This document shows positions 25,899 through 33,781 of a stretch of DNA of 33,992 bases, in pieces. The translations under genes and the position numbers were made by a program. The notes below the pieces were generated by a model that worked only from the letters and a program-made list of their open reading frames with translations, was not told where the DNA came from and did not search any database. The stretch's first letter is position 1. Each line of letters starts with the position of its first letter. The stretch comes from Oscillospiraceae bacterium (GTDB taxonomy: Bacteria; Bacillota; Clostridia; Oscillospirales; Ruminococcaceae): positions 1 to 33,992 of the forward strand of contig JAHDPQ010000082.1 in NCBI GenBank assembly GCA_018434245.1. The letters are read 5' to 3'.

Positions 25899-27026
25899 CT
25901 ATTGAATGTGGATGTTAACTCCGTTGACTTCGACTCCTTCGTCGGCGCGGATGACGATGTATTTTCTGCCGTCGATGATACGCGTTTCGACGAGATTGCT
26001 GCATCCGGGCTGCACCCGAATGGTGACATTGGGAGTGCGGACTTCAAACTGTTTGGTGTCGATGATATTTTTTGGGCTGATCTCCCCCTGCTGGCCAAAG
26101 GCTTCGTCGTATCTTTCTTCAAAGGCTTCCATGCGGGGCTGGGAAACTCCGCAGGACTGCAACATGCCTTTGACCGTATTCTTAGAGATCACCAGAGGTT
26201 CCGGTACCTTGTTGACCTTGTGCTCCTCAATCAGATCGGACAGCTGTTGGTGCACCGCCTGCACAACGTGAAAGCTGCAATCCTCGGATACGGTTTCTTC
26301 CAGCACCGATTGGAAGGTTTCCTTCTGTGTTGCGGCAGGCATGGGAGCTTGGGTGTTAAAAATCGCACTCACAAACTCCTGATTGTTTTCCGCAATGTTG
26401 CGGGTGTAGTAGAGTACGTTGTAGAGATTGGCGCTGCGGTCGTCAAAGGCGGGGAACATGAATCCCAGTTCTGGGGAAGACACCACCCAATCAGCCGTGA
26501 TGCTGCGGAAGATGTTTTCAAGGGCGTAGTAACCCAGCGCAGGCTTTGTCTGCTTGACGGGGCAGATGCTGCACAAAAAATAGGTAAACACCTCGGAGGA
26601 ATCCTCACGCTTGCTGCCGTCCTTGGAGTAGCCGGGCACATCATATTTATCGCAGGCCAACAGAATCAGGTAGTTTTCCTCCATATGTAGCGACTCAATA
26701 ACCCGGCTGAAAAAGGCCTCTACCGCCGCCTCATCCTCCAGCGCCGAGTCCCGCAGAGCCATCAGTAGCTTGTGCTCCTCGCTTCCCACCACCTGCTGGG
26801 TAGTGAATTCGATATCGATTAAGTTCTTCCCAACCGTGCCGGAAAGGGTTTTCTTTAGAATTGTCAGCAGGCTTTCCGATTCCTCTTGGGACATCAAAGT
26901 CAGCGACTGATTCAGCTCCGACACAATTTCCCGGTTTTCGTTGACGTAGCAACCGCGAATGCGAGTGATGTTGCTCTTGTCGGCACGAAAGCGACGGCGA
27001 ATTTCTGCAACTTCTTTTTCATTCAT
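25899..27026 (-). CDS. DUF4317-family protein
   Basis: A 375-residue protein of a Clostridia-typical uncharacterised family (DUF4317). It opens MNEKEVAEIRRRFRADKSNI followed by TRIRGCYVNENREIVSEL. It has no signal peptide or membrane segment, so it is probably cytoplasmic. A cysteine near a GYYALENIFR segment and a C-terminal piece with IRADEGVEVNGVNIHIQ are visible, but I see no catalytic motif. GGAG precedes the ATG by 10 bases; a longer frame to 27065 starts with TTG and lacks a ribosome site. It follows an ACT protein by 42 bases, likely the same transcript. Function unknown. Confidence 0.82.
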   Translation of the reverse strand: MNEKEVAEIRRRFRADKSNITRIRGCYVNENREIVSELNQSLTLMSQEESESLLTILKKTLSGTVGKNLIDIEFTTQQVVGSEEHKLLMALRDSALEDEAAVEAFFSRVIESLHMEENYLILLACDKYDVPGYSKDGSKREDSSEVFTYFLCSICPVKQTKPALGYYALENIFRSITADWVVSSPELGFMFPAFDDRSANLYNVLYYTRNIAENNQEFVSAIFNTQAPMPAATQKETFQSVLEETVSEDCSFHVVQAVHQQLSDLIEEHKVNKVPEPLVISKNTVKGMLQSCGVSQPRMEAFEERYDEAFGQQGEISPKNIIDTKQFEVRTPNVTIRVQPGCSNLVETRIIDGRKYIVIRADEGVEVNGVNIHIQ

Positions 27027-27068
27027 AACAGGTGGTCTCCATTCCATGGGATGATGGTTTTCCAATTG

Positions 27069-27434
27069 CTAACAAATAGAATATCCGGCTTGCTCCAGCA
27101 AGTCCAGCGCTTTGTCGTAATGTTCTGATTTCGTGAAGATGTAGTCGGTATCATAGGTGGATATGGCAAATATGCTAATTTGATTTTCTGCCAACAGCGT
27201 TGCAATGCGGGACAGAATTCCTACCAAAGAGAAATCCAATACTCCTTGAATGCGAAAGCCCTTCCATCCATCCTCCCTTGCAACGGTGTGTGAAGGCACG
27301 CTCTGGGTGATGCAAACCAACGAGATTTCCTGATCGGTTTTGCCCAGAAAACAAAACTCATCGGTTAAATCAACACCTGTAGTATCGGCAATTTGGCAGA
27401 CTGAAAATTCATGTTCCATTTTTTTTAGTTGCAT
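27069..27434 (-). CDS. ACT-domain protein
   Basis: A 121-residue cytoplasmic protein with two ACT-like modules. The second is clear: FRIQGVLDFSLVGILSRIAT then LLAENQISIFAISTYDTDYI and FTKSEHYDKALDLLEQAGY. It belongs to the CASTOR/ACT_7-like group, which bind amino acids. There is no catalytic domain, so it is probably a sensor or regulatory partner. AGGGGA lies 6 bases before the ATG. A TTG six codons earlier is possible but weaker. First gene of the unit with DUF4317; the two probably share a job, which is unknown. Confidence 0.82.
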   Translation of the reverse strand: MQLKKMEHEFSVCQIADTTGVDLTDEFCFLGKTDQEISLVCITQSVPSHTVAREDGWKGFRIQGVLDFSLVGILSRIATLLAENQISIFAISTYDTDYIFTKSEHYDKALDLLEQAGYSIC

Positions 27435-27494
27435 CAGGCGTCCCCTTTCCAAATCCCTTGCAATCTACATCAGTTTAATCCTATCACAAATAAA

Positions 27495-27531
27495 CCGGAT
27501 AAAAAAGACAAAGCTGCATTTTTTTATCCGG
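27495..27531. repeat. Inverted repeat upstream of the ACT gene
   Basis: CCGGATAAAAAA (27495-27506) and its complement (27520-27531) with a 13-base loop. It is about 60 bases before the ACT start codon, where a promoter or operator would lie. The -35/-10 match around it is poor. Confidence 0.5.
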
Positions 27532-27550
27532 TGGGCCATAGCCAAAAATA

Positions 27551-27583
27551 AAACAGATGTGATATTGGCGCTCACATCTGTTT
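27551..27583 (-). terminator. Terminator of the DEAD-box gene
   Basis: AAACAGATGTGA and its complement (12 bp, 9-base loop), with T-rich tracts on both sides of the stem, 19 bases past the helicase stop. Confidence 0.85.
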
Positions 27584-27601
27584 TTATTAAAGGCCTCGGC
27601 A

Positions 27602-28882
27602 TCAAGTGTTGGTCATATGAGAGGCGTAACGGGCTGTTCCGGTTCGGGTTCGTCCACCACCGGAATTCCGCCGTTTTTTTTGCGCCCATCTGCCCTTCTT
27701 GCTCTTTTTGGTGGCCGTGTAGGCCGGCTCAAGAGCGCCTTCCCGCTGTTTCTCTGCTGTGGTGAGAGAAATGGGCAGGATGGGAGCTTTGGTTGTTTGC
27801 ATCATCCCCTGCAGCTTACTGCGCTCCCTTGGATAGATGAGGGTGTAAGCGCAGCCCTCTTGGTCGGCCCTGCCCGTACGCCCGATCCGATGGATGTAGC
27901 TTTCGCAATCACCGGGAATATCATAGTTGATGACAGCGTCAATCTGGTTGACGTCGATACCCCGAGCGGCCACGTCGGTTGCCACCAGAATGCTCACCTT
28001 GCCGTTGCGGTAACGCTCCATTACCTTATCCCGTTGGGACTGTCTCAAGTCGCCGTGAAGGGAATCGGCGGGGAAACCAGCATCGGACAGCTGGCGCGCC
28101 AAGGTTTCCGCCATGACCTTGGTGGCTACAAAGATCAGGGACAGGCCAAACTGCTTTTCCCGCAGAAGCTCGAGCAGCACCGGGGTTTTGTCTCTGCGAA
28201 CTTCGCAGTAGAACTGTTGGATCTTCTCTACAGTAAGGGTTTCCTGCTGGATGGCGATATGCCCGGCATCCTGCTGGTATTCCGCCGCGATTTTCTTGAT
28301 CCCATCGGGTATGGTGGCGGAAAAGAGCACGGTTTGCCGCTGATCCGGCATCCCCTGCAGGATGGTGTCAATGTCCTCCCGAAAGCCCATATCCAGCATC
28401 CGGTCGGCTTCGTCCAGAATCACGCTTTGCACATGGTTGAGGCGGGTGGTGCGGCGTTGGATGTGATCGATCAGCCGCCCCGGAGTCGCCACAATGATCT
28501 GGGGCCTGCGGCGAAGGGCCGAGATTTGCCGCGAAATCGGCTCACCGCCATAAAGAGCCAGAATGCGTACCCCCGGTTTAAAAGAGGCCAACTGCTTGAG
28601 GACTCTTGCGGTTTGCACCGCCAGTTCCCGGGTGGGGCAGAGGATGACGGTTTGAATATGGCGGCTGGCGCGGTCCACATGCTCTACTGACGGGATGCCA
28701 AAGGCTGCAGTCTTCCCGGTTCCAGTGGGAGCCTGAACCAATAAATCCTGACTGTCCAGCATGGGCCCAATGGCGGCCTCCTGTACCGGAGAAGGCTGCG
28801 TGTATCCCATTTTGGCAAGTCCACGCAGCAAGTTTTGGGACAAATTCCAAGTTTGAAAGTTTGTGATAGTAAGATTCTCCAT
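27602..28882 (-). CDS. DEAD-box RNA helicase
   Basis: A 426-residue ATP-dependent RNA helicase of the CsdA/RhlE/CshA group. The Q motif (FQTWNLSQN...PSPVQ), Walker A APTGTGKT, PTRELAVQ, TPGRLIDH, DEADRMLDMGF, SAT and the C-terminal HRIGRTGRADQEG are all present. A basic tail (KKSKKGRWAQKKRRNSGGGR) may bind RNA. The start is uncertain: ATG 28882 gives a standard N-terminus, ATG 28900 is possible, and neither has a good ribosome site. It follows the cold-shock gene by 76 bases that contain a hairpin. That pairing suggests a cold-induced RNA-unwinding module. Confidence 0.93.
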   Translation of the reverse strand: MENLTITNFQTWNLSQNLLRGLAKMGYTQPSPVQEAAIGPMLDSQDLLVQAPTGTGKTAAFGIPSVEHVDRASRHIQTVILCPTRELAVQTARVLKQLASFKPGVRILALYGGEPISRQISALRRRPQIIVATPGRLIDHIQRRTTRLNHVQSVILDEADRMLDMGFREDIDTILQGMPDQRQTVLFSATIPDGIKKIAAEYQQDAGHIAIQQETLTVEKIQQFYCEVRRDKTPVLLELLREKQFGLSLIFVATKVMAETLARQLSDAGFPADSLHGDLRQSQRDKVMERYRNGKVSILVATDVAARGIDVNQIDAVINYDIPGDCESYIHRIGRTGRADQEGCAYTLIYPRERSKLQGMMQTTKAPILPISLTTAEKQREGALEPAYTATKKSKKGRWAQKKRRNSGGGRTRTGTARYASHMTNT

Positions 28883-28906
28883 TTCTGTGTTAAGGTGCAT
28901 TCGATA

Positions 28907-28945
28907 CGAAAGCCGCCACTCCACTCAGTGGATTGGCGGCTTTCG
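28907..28945 (-). other. Hairpin between the cold-shock and DEAD-box genes
   Basis: CGAAAGCCGCCA (28907-28918) pairs perfectly with 28934-28945. The loop holds another helix, TCCAC-TCA-GTGGA. It is followed by TTTCGTATCG rather than a clean T-run on the leftward strand, so termination would be leaky. Confidence 0.55.
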
Positions 28946-28958
28946 ACATCCGTCTGCG

Positions 28959-29171
28959 TTAGGCGAGTTTGACGTTGACAGCCCGCAGTTTGCTGCTGTT
29001 TTTAGGGTCCTGTTCGGTGTCAAAGGTGACCTTGTCGCCTTCATTCAGGGATTTATAGCCGTCGCTCTGGATGGCAGAAAAGTGAACAAACACATCATCG
29101 CTGCCGTTATCGTTGGTGATAAAACCAAAGCCTTTTTCAGAGTTAAACCATTTTACTGTACCGCTATTCAT
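28959..29171 (-). CDS. Cold-shock (CSD) RNA chaperone
   Basis: A 70-residue single cold-shock domain. It starts [20 protein letters not shown] with RNP1 (KGFGFITND) and RNP2 (VFVHFSAIQ) intact. It melts RNA structure and helps translation in the cold. GGAGG lies 7 bases before the ATG 29171; a longer frame to 29198 would put the start inside the structured leader. It has its own strong promoter and a long leader. Confidence 0.96.
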   Translation of the reverse strand: MNSGTVKWFNSEKGFGFITNDNGSDDVFVHFSAIQSDGYKSLNEGDKVTFDTEQDPKNSSKLRAVNVKLA

Positions 29172-29188
29172 ATCAGTACCTCCAATAT

Positions 29189-29283
29189 AATTTTGCATTC
29201 GTTATTGCAAAAAAAATCACATATTTTTGTAAAGCATCAAATGAATCAATGGCTTACAAAAATATGTGAGACAATGCAACATT
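29189..29283 (-). ncRNA. Structured cold-shock leader with terminator-like hairpin
   Basis: In the leftward RNA an outer helix pairs 29273-29283 (AATGTTGCATT) with 29189-29199 (AATGCAAAATT), 10 of 11 pairs. Inside, 29252-29269 pairs with 29217-29235, about 18 bp with one bulged base, followed directly by U8 (29209-29216). The inner hairpin plus U8 looks like an intrinsic terminator before the ribosome site at about 29180. It is a leader attenuator or thermosensor by layout. Confidence 0.5.
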
Positions 29284-29298
29284 TTGAATACATGTTGT

Positions 29299-29327
29299 AG
29301 TTTAACACATATCTCTATAAAAGTCAA
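29299..29327 (-). promoter_or_regulatory. Cold-shock gene promoter
   Basis: Leftward TTGACT (29322-29327), 17 bases, TAAACT (29299-29304), with a TGT just before it (extended -10). Transcription should start near 29292, giving a leader of about 120 bases. Confidence 0.7.
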
Positions 29328-29372
29328 ACTATATTTTTTGTTCTATCAGAATGACGCAGGTGATGCATTGTC

Positions 29373-29401
29373 TTTTCAAGCAATGAATAACATGGTATAA
29401 T
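29373..29401 (+). promoter_or_regulatory. Promoter of the CPBP gene
   Basis: TTTTCA (29373-29378), 17 bases, then TATAAT (29396-29401), with TGG before the -10 (extended). Confidence 0.6.
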
Positions 29402-29493
29402 TAAATAATACGCCTAAGAGCCTTGGGTTAGGGCATCCTAAATCTGCAAAGGCAAACCCATGGCCTGGAAAATAACCGTTGGAGGACATCTGT

Positions 29494-30480
29494 TTGAATC
29501 AACATCTAATGGGGGAAGACCGGCCGGAGCACTCTTTGGAAAAGCCGACGCAGGAAACCCTCCCCAAGCGAATCATTCGCTCCACCTTCAGCCGGATCGG
29601 GCTGGGACTGTTTGCCATGCTGGCGGTGCAGCAGGTCATCAGTCTCCTGCTTATTTTTTTGATTCGCGCTGTTGCACCTCATCTGGAGAATACCGGATGG
29701 TTTTTGTGGGCGGTATCCTACATCCCCCTTTACGGCATCTCCTATCCCATTTTGCTATCCATCTGGCGCCGAGTCCCCAATCGGATGACTCTACCCTATC
29801 CCACCAAAAAGCTTCCGGCCTACGCGTATCTCTTGCTGATAGCCGGATGCTTTGCCATCACCTATGCTCTGAATCTGGTCAGCATTCTGGTTGCTCAGGG
29901 GATTTCTCTGCTGACCGGCAGCGAAATTGTCAATCCTCTGGAAACTATATTGGGTGCGGGGAACCTTTGGCTCAACTTGGTTGTGGTAGCCGTTGTGGCT
30001 CCGGTGATGGAGGAGCTAATTTTCCGCCTCTTCCTCTACAAAAAGCTGGCCTGCTTTGGAGGCAGAGTGTACGTTTTTTTTAGCGCTCTCCTCTTCGCTG
30101 CCTTTCACATCAACATCTACCAGATGTTGTATGCCTTTGTGCTGGGTGTTGTCATGGCGGTGGTCACCTACCAAACCGGCTCCATTCGCCATTCCATCCT
30201 GCTCCACATCTGCATCAATTTTTTGGGCGGAGGCGGTACCCCTCTCATCCTCCACTATGCAGGGGAGGCAGGCTCTTTTGTGATGAGCCTGCTCATTGTG
30301 CTGATTTTGGTGGCAGGCATCTTTGCCATTGTTTGGTGGCTGCGCAAAGGCTGCCCCTGGATGGATTTTGGCGACAGGCGCTACAACATTTCCCCCACCC
30401 ATATGATCCTCTTAAATCCGGGAGTTCTGCTATATTTGTTACTGGTGTTGGTTCTGACGATTCTGCAGATTGTGATGTAA
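29494..30480 (+). CDS. CPBP-family intramembrane metalloprotease
   Basis: A 328-residue membrane protein of the CPBP (CAAX-processing, Rce1-like, Abi) family with about 8 membrane segments. The three motifs are present: EELIFRLFLYKKL (EExxxR), FAAFHINIYQ (FxxxH) and HSILLHICINFLG. These place a metal-binding catalytic centre in the membrane. Targets are unknown; some relatives confer bacteriocin immunity. Start: GGAGG (29481-29485) lies 8 bases before TTG 29494. The first ATG in frame, 29509, has no ribosome site, so TTG is the better choice. A terminator follows. Single-gene unit. Confidence 0.88.
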   Translation: MNQHLMGEDRPEHSLEKPTQETLPKRIIRSTFSRIGLGLFAMLAVQQVISLLLIFLIRAVAPHLENTGWFLWAVSYIPLYGISYPILLSIWRRVPNRMTLPYPTKKLPAYAYLLLIAGCFAITYALNLVSILVAQGISLLTGSEIVNPLETILGAGNLWLNLVVVAVVAPVMEELIFRLFLYKKLACFGGRVYVFFSALLFAAFHINIYQMLYAFVLGVVMAVVTYQTGSIRHSILLHICINFLGGGGTPLILHYAGEAGSFVMSLLIVLILVAGIFAIVWWLRKGCPWMDFGDRRYNISPTHMILLNPGVLLYLLLVLVLTILQIVM

Positions 30481-30482
30481 TA

Positions 30483-30515
30483 AAAACCCTCCGACCTTGA
30501 AAGCCGGAGGGTTTT
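30483..30515. terminator. Bidirectional terminator
   Basis: AAAACCCTCCG pairs with CGGAGGGTTTT, 11 bp with an 11-base loop, between the convergent CPBP and FMN-lipoprotein genes. Confidence 0.8.
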
Positions 30516-30559
30516 ATGCTGCCGGGCGGGTGACACTCTTATGTAGGAGCTTATGCTCC

Positions 30560-31009
30560 TTATTTTTTTGCCTGCTCCAGGCAGTCCCGCAGCAGGTAGT
30601 CCAGGTCGTTGACATGGATAGTACAGCCGCTCACCGCATCGGTGAGGCCGTCGGGGGTGACATTCAGAGCATCAATGCCGTGCTCCAACACAAATTGCTC
30701 CGCAGCTGTTGCCTGATCATACCATTCGCCTACGGCTCCCACCGTCAGCATCCCATACAGGCCGCTTTTGGAGTACTGCTTCTTCCGAATGGGGATGCTG
30801 TCGTCCTTGTAAACAGCATCCCAATTAATCTTCACAATCTTGCCGTCCTCGATGGTCAGCTCCAGAATCTCCTTCCAGCCGCTGTCAGCAAATTCGGCAC
30901 GCTGGGCCGAATAGACGCCGTCCTTATACTGGGCAGTTGCTCCGCAACCGGTGGTAAAAAATATCAGAACCGCTGCCGCCACACACAGGATACGCTTTAT
31001 GTATTTCAT
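30560..31009 (-). CDS. FMN-binding-domain lipoprotein
   Basis: A 149-residue lipoprotein. The signal sequence ([18 protein letters not shown]) ends with a lipobox Cys at 22, so it is anchored on the outer face. The rest is an FMN-binding domain (PF04205 type). The flavinylation-type motif is DAVSGCT, with Thr130; the canonical form is SGAT. Here Ala is Cys. The flavin, if attached, would be on Thr130 by an ApbE transferase not seen in the window. Its ATG overlaps the chemoreceptor stop (ATGA), so it is translationally coupled to it. It probably moves electrons or senses redox near the receptor. That job is inference. Confidence 0.85.
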   Translation of the reverse strand: MKYIKRILCVAAAVLIFFTTGCGATAQYKDGVYSAQRAEFADSGWKEILELTIEDGKIVKINWDAVYKDDSIPIRKKQYSKSGLYGMLTVGAVGEWYDQATAAEQFVLEHGIDALNVTPDGLTDAVSGCTIHVNDLDYLLRDCLEQAKK

Positions 31010-32739
31010 AACCTCATCCCCTCCTCACTTGCCCGCATCATGCCCTGTAACAGGCGAAACTGCTGAACCAGCTCCATCTGCTGATTGGATTGGTTGGAGA
31101 TCTCGCCCGCTGCATTGGCAGAGCGAGCTGCAATGGTATTGTTTTGTTCCACAATGGATTCCACGTGGGCTACGTCGGAGATAATTCCTTGAATATCTTC
31201 CTCCTGCTCCCGGGAAAGGGTGGCAATATCCCGAATGATGGCATTGCTGTCCTCTACCCCCGCCACGATTTCCTCCAGGGATGTGGAGGTGGTTTGGGCA
31301 ATGGATGCACCCAGAGCGGCCTTTTGCATGGTGTCGTCAATCAGCGCGCCGGTATCTTTGGCGGCCTCGGCGCTTTTGGCAGCAAGGTTGCGGACCTCTT
31401 CCGCCACTACCGCAAAGCCCTTGCCGTGCTGACCGGCTCGGGCTGCCTCCACAGAGGCGTTGAGGGCAAGAATATTGGTTTGAAAGGCGATATCGTCAAT
31501 CACCTTAATCACCTTGCCGATGGATTGGCTGGAGGCATTGATGGCCTGAGCCGCCTGCATCATCTGGTTCATTTTGTCGCTGCCGGTTTTGGCGTTATCC
31601 TGTATGTTACCCACCAGATTGAGAGCCCGCTGTGCTAGGGCCGCACTTTGCTTGGATTTTTCCGTCATCCGGCGGACCGATTCGGAAAGGTTCTCCACTG
31701 ATTCCGACTGCCTGCGGGAGCCTTCCGCCAGATGCTGGGAGCCCTGCGAAAGCTCTGCGGCCTTTTGGTTGACCCAAACGGTGGAACGGGTGATGCTGCC
31801 AAACTTTTCATTGAGATTGTGAAGCATCTTCTGAACGGCAAGGCCCATGGTATCCTGTTGGGACTGCAGGTCCATGGAAACGGTCAGGTTTCCGTCGGCT
31901 ACATGAGACAGCGTTTCGTCAATGCGGTAAAGGCGGTCCAACAGTACCAGCAGAGCCTTGGTGCATTGGGATGTCTCGTCTTTGCCCTCCGCCACCTTGA
32001 GCAGCTGTTGCTGCCGTTCTGCAGAAATTTGCAAATTCCCCGAGGTTCCAATCTGATCCAGTACATCCCGCATATTCCCCAAAGGCAGGGTGATGGACCG
32101 CATCAGAATCAGGGCCATGACGATGGTGACCACCAGAGATACCCCAGAAACACCGATGACAATCCAAAGGGCAATAGAGTTAAAGTTCTTGGTACCCAGC
32201 ATCTCTCGGTTGGAAATCTCTACAATATCCGAGATAGTGTTGGACAAAATCTCGTGGGCCAGCAGGTTGGTTTTGCGCCATTCATCTGATTGCTGGCGGA
32301 AGGTCTGCAAATCCGTTGCGGAAAGGCGAGTTTCCAGATTGTAGTGGTCGGACGCTCCCACAAGGGCGCTGCTCCACTTGGAGTACAGGGCATCGTAAGC
32401 CTCGATGTTCGGGCGAAAACGCAGCAGTTGTGGATGGGTATCGATGTATTCATACAGCTTTTCCAAGCGCAGATCACAGTACATCAGCTGCTTCGTCACA
32501 TCAGCATGGACTTGGGCCAACTGTGTTTCATAGAATACGCCGGCGGTAATCCGGGTTTCGTTGAGAATGTGCATCAATTCGTTGGCATTGCTCTGCAGAC
32601 CGCCGTAGACATCTACCTCGCTGATCAGGGCACCAATTCGTACCGATGAGGTCACCGCCGTTACGGCAATAAGCAAAAGAAGAAGAAATACAGAGGAAAA
32701 CCCAAGAATGATTTTTTTAGCTATTTTGAGATTCTTCAT
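31006..32739 (-). CDS. Methyl-accepting chemotaxis protein
   Basis: A 577-residue transmembrane chemoreceptor. TM1 is about 10-32, an extracellular sensor domain 33-188 of mainly helical character (four-helix-bundle type), TM2 about 189-213, then HAMP ([15 protein letters not shown]). The cytoplasmic part has the CheA/CheW-interaction hairpin: [20 protein letters not shown] then [32 protein letters not shown] precedes the ATG. It overlaps the next gene, an FMN lipoprotein, by 4 bases. No other chemotaxis or flagellar gene is in the window. The ligand is unknown; the neighbour suggests redox or electron-acceptor sensing. Confidence 0.95.
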   Translation of the reverse strand: MKNLKIAKKIILGFSSVFLLLLLIAVTAVTSSVRIGALISEVDVYGGLQSNANELMHILNETRITAGVFYETQLAQVHADVTKQLMYCDLRLEKLYEYIDTHPQLLRFRPNIEAYDALYSKWSSALVGASDHYNLETRLSATDLQTFRQQSDEWRKTNLLAHEILSNTISDIVEISNREMLGTKNFNSIALWIVIGVSGVSLVVTIVMALILMRSITLPLGNMRDVLDQIGTSGNLQISAERQQQLLKVAEGKDETSQCTKALLVLLDRLYRIDETLSHVADGNLTVSMDLQSQQDTMGLAVQKMLHNLNEKFGSITRSTVWVNQKAAELSQGSQHLAEGSRRQSESVENLSESVRRMTEKSKQSAALAQRALNLVGNIQDNAKTGSDKMNQMMQAAQAINASSQSIGKVIKVIDDIAFQTNILALNASVEAARAGQHGKGFAVVAEEVRNLAAKSAEAAKDTGALIDDTMQKAALGASIAQTTSTSLEEIVAGVEDSNAIIRDIATLSREQEEDIQGIISDVAHVESIVEQNNTIAARSANAAGEISNQSNQQMELVQQFRLLQGMMRASEEGMRL

Positions 32740-32833
32740 AACATCACTCCTTTTACAGCTTTAATCTTCTATTTCATTCCGGAAGCAGTTGTAATTCTGA
32801 TCCGGTTTTCACATACTCAAGTGTTATCGGAAT

Positions 32834-32877
32834 GGGGCCAGCTCATGTGTTGGTCGCTCATTGCATCAGCCAACCCC
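32834..32877 (-). other. Mutually exclusive helices in the MCP leader
   Basis: Leftward RNA GGGGUUGGCU (32868-32877) can pair along 10 positions with AGCUGGCCCC (32834-32843), using three G-U/U-G pairs. Alternatively GUUGG (32870-32874) pairs with CCAAC (32849-32853). The two cannot form together. Confidence 0.4.
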
Positions 32878-32925
32878 TCGAGTTTTCTACTGTTTTTGTA
32901 CATTTTAGTGGTGACGGATAGGCAT

Positions 32926-32946
32926 AAAAAACCCTATCTCTAGGGT
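32926..32946 (-). terminator. Terminator-like hairpin early in the MCP leader
   Basis: Leftward ACCCTA-GAGA-TAGGGT: 6 bp closed by a GNRA tetraloop, followed by U6. It lies only about 15 bases after the predicted start of transcription. Confidence 0.45.
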
Positions 32947-32966
32947 AAACGACCGGAGGGATGGCC

Positions 32967-32994
32967 TTTATACAATTTTTCTAACATTACGCAA
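32967..32994 (-). promoter_or_regulatory. Promoter of the chemoreceptor gene
   Basis: Leftward TTGCGT (32989-32994), 16 bases, TATAAA (32967-32972). A sigma-28-like TCCGATAA also occurs at 32824-32831 but lacks a TAAA box 15 bases upstream. Confidence 0.5.
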
Positions 32995-33169
32995 AACCAT
33001 TATCGCATGGAAAAGAAATACCTTGAGCCTTTTTATACAAAATCTCCATTTTTGCTATCTTTTAATAAGGATCGGGAGGCTTTTTCGAACCTTTTTGCCT
33101 GCATTTGTATAAACTGAACTATCAGTGGATGGTGCAGGTACAGCCGATGTGCTGGAAAGGTGGGTTATC

Positions 33170-33667
33170 ATGCGCGAAATCTCCTATGACAGGGAAAAGG
33201 CGGTGGCCTACGCCCATAAGTGGGCCTTTGGCCGCAATCCCAGATACTTTAACTTTACGGGCTTTGGCGGAGACTGCGCCAACTTCGCCTCTCAATGTCT
33301 CTACGCTGGGATTGGAGTGATGAACTACAAACCTCTGTTTGGTTGGTACTACAACTCTCCCGATGACCGGAGTCCTTCTTGGGCGGGGGTAAAATATCTC
33401 TACAATTTTCTGGTGGGAAACAAGGGAGTCGGTCCCTACGCTACCGAAGTCGACCTCTCGGCCATAAAGCCAGGGGACATCATTCAAATCGCCACCTATA
33501 TGGATGAATTCCATCACACCTTAGTGGTGGTGGAAAGTGACGGCTCCGGCGACCCGGAAACTCTGCTGATCGCCACTCATACCTATGACAGCGACAATCG
33601 CCCCTTGGCCACCTACGATATTCGCAGAATGCGCTGCCTGCATATTCTGGGAGGCCGCAACTGGTAA
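33170..33667 (+). CDS. Amidase_6-domain protein
   Basis: A 165-residue protein of the putative amidase domain family (Amidase_6), a papain-like fold often acting on peptidoglycan or spore structures. It begins YDREKAVAYAHKWAFGRNP. The catalytic Cys36 is in GGDCANFASQCL and the His in FHHTLVV (115 or 116). ATHTYDSDNRPLATY is a family C-terminal hallmark. There is no signal peptide, so it acts in the cytosol, is released by lysis or goes to the spore. GGTGGG lies near the ATG at 33170; the frame's upstream ATG is not preceded by a ribosome site. It is followed by a terminator. Confidence 0.85.
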   Translation: MREISYDREKAVAYAHKWAFGRNPRYFNFTGFGGDCANFASQCLYAGIGVMNYKPLFGWYYNSPDDRSPSWAGVKYLYNFLVGNKGVGPYATEVDLSAIKPGDIIQIATYMDEFHHTLVVVESDGSGDPETLLIATHTYDSDNRPLATYDIRRMRCLHILGGRNW

Positions 33668-33684
33668 CGAAACATCAGTGCTCT

Positions 33685-33724
33685 AACATACCACCGATTG
33701 GAAAAATCCAAACGGTGGTATGTT
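33685..33724 (+). terminator. Terminator of the amidase gene
   Basis: AACATACCACCG and its complement (12 bp) enclose a smaller TTGG/CCAA helix; T4 follows on the rightward strand. It may also serve mutS on the other strand. Confidence 0.75.
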
Positions 33725-33781
33725 TTATGATCTGCATGGTTTTTAAAGAGCCCATCTTCTTCTCTTGGTAAGCGCCCCTGC

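Larger units (their letters stand above)
29172..29493. other. csp-CPBP divergent spacer
   Basis: A 322-base spacer. It holds the cold-shock leader (29172-29290), its promoter (29299-29327) and, for the other strand, the CPBP promoter at 29373-29401. I see no further reading frame. Neither side is a terminator except the leader hairpin. Confidence 0.6.
32740..33169. other. MCP-amidase divergent spacer
   Basis: 430 bases. The left part is the leader of the leftward chemoreceptor gene (hairpins listed separately), with its promoter at 32967-32994. The right part is AT-rich. A TATAAA at 33108-33113 could serve the amidase but its -35 is poor. I see no protein-coding frame here. Confidence 0.5.

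Noticed and set aside
25746-26690. 314-codon frame opposite DUF4317
   Set aside because: Antisense to a conserved gene; it includes the operon terminator and lacks a ribosome site.
32824-32831. Sigma-28 promoter of the chemoreceptor
   Set aside because: The TCCGATAA box is good but no TAAA box lies 15 bases upstream.
32963-33113. Repeated TATACAA segments near 32970, 33045 and 33108
   Set aside because: Short, AT-rich and explained partly by the promoter -10; not a convincing repeat array.
32740-33120. c-di-GMP-I (GEMM) riboswitch upstream of the chemoreceptor
   Set aside because: The conserved GCAAAGCC-type core is absent on both strands; only generic hairpins remain.
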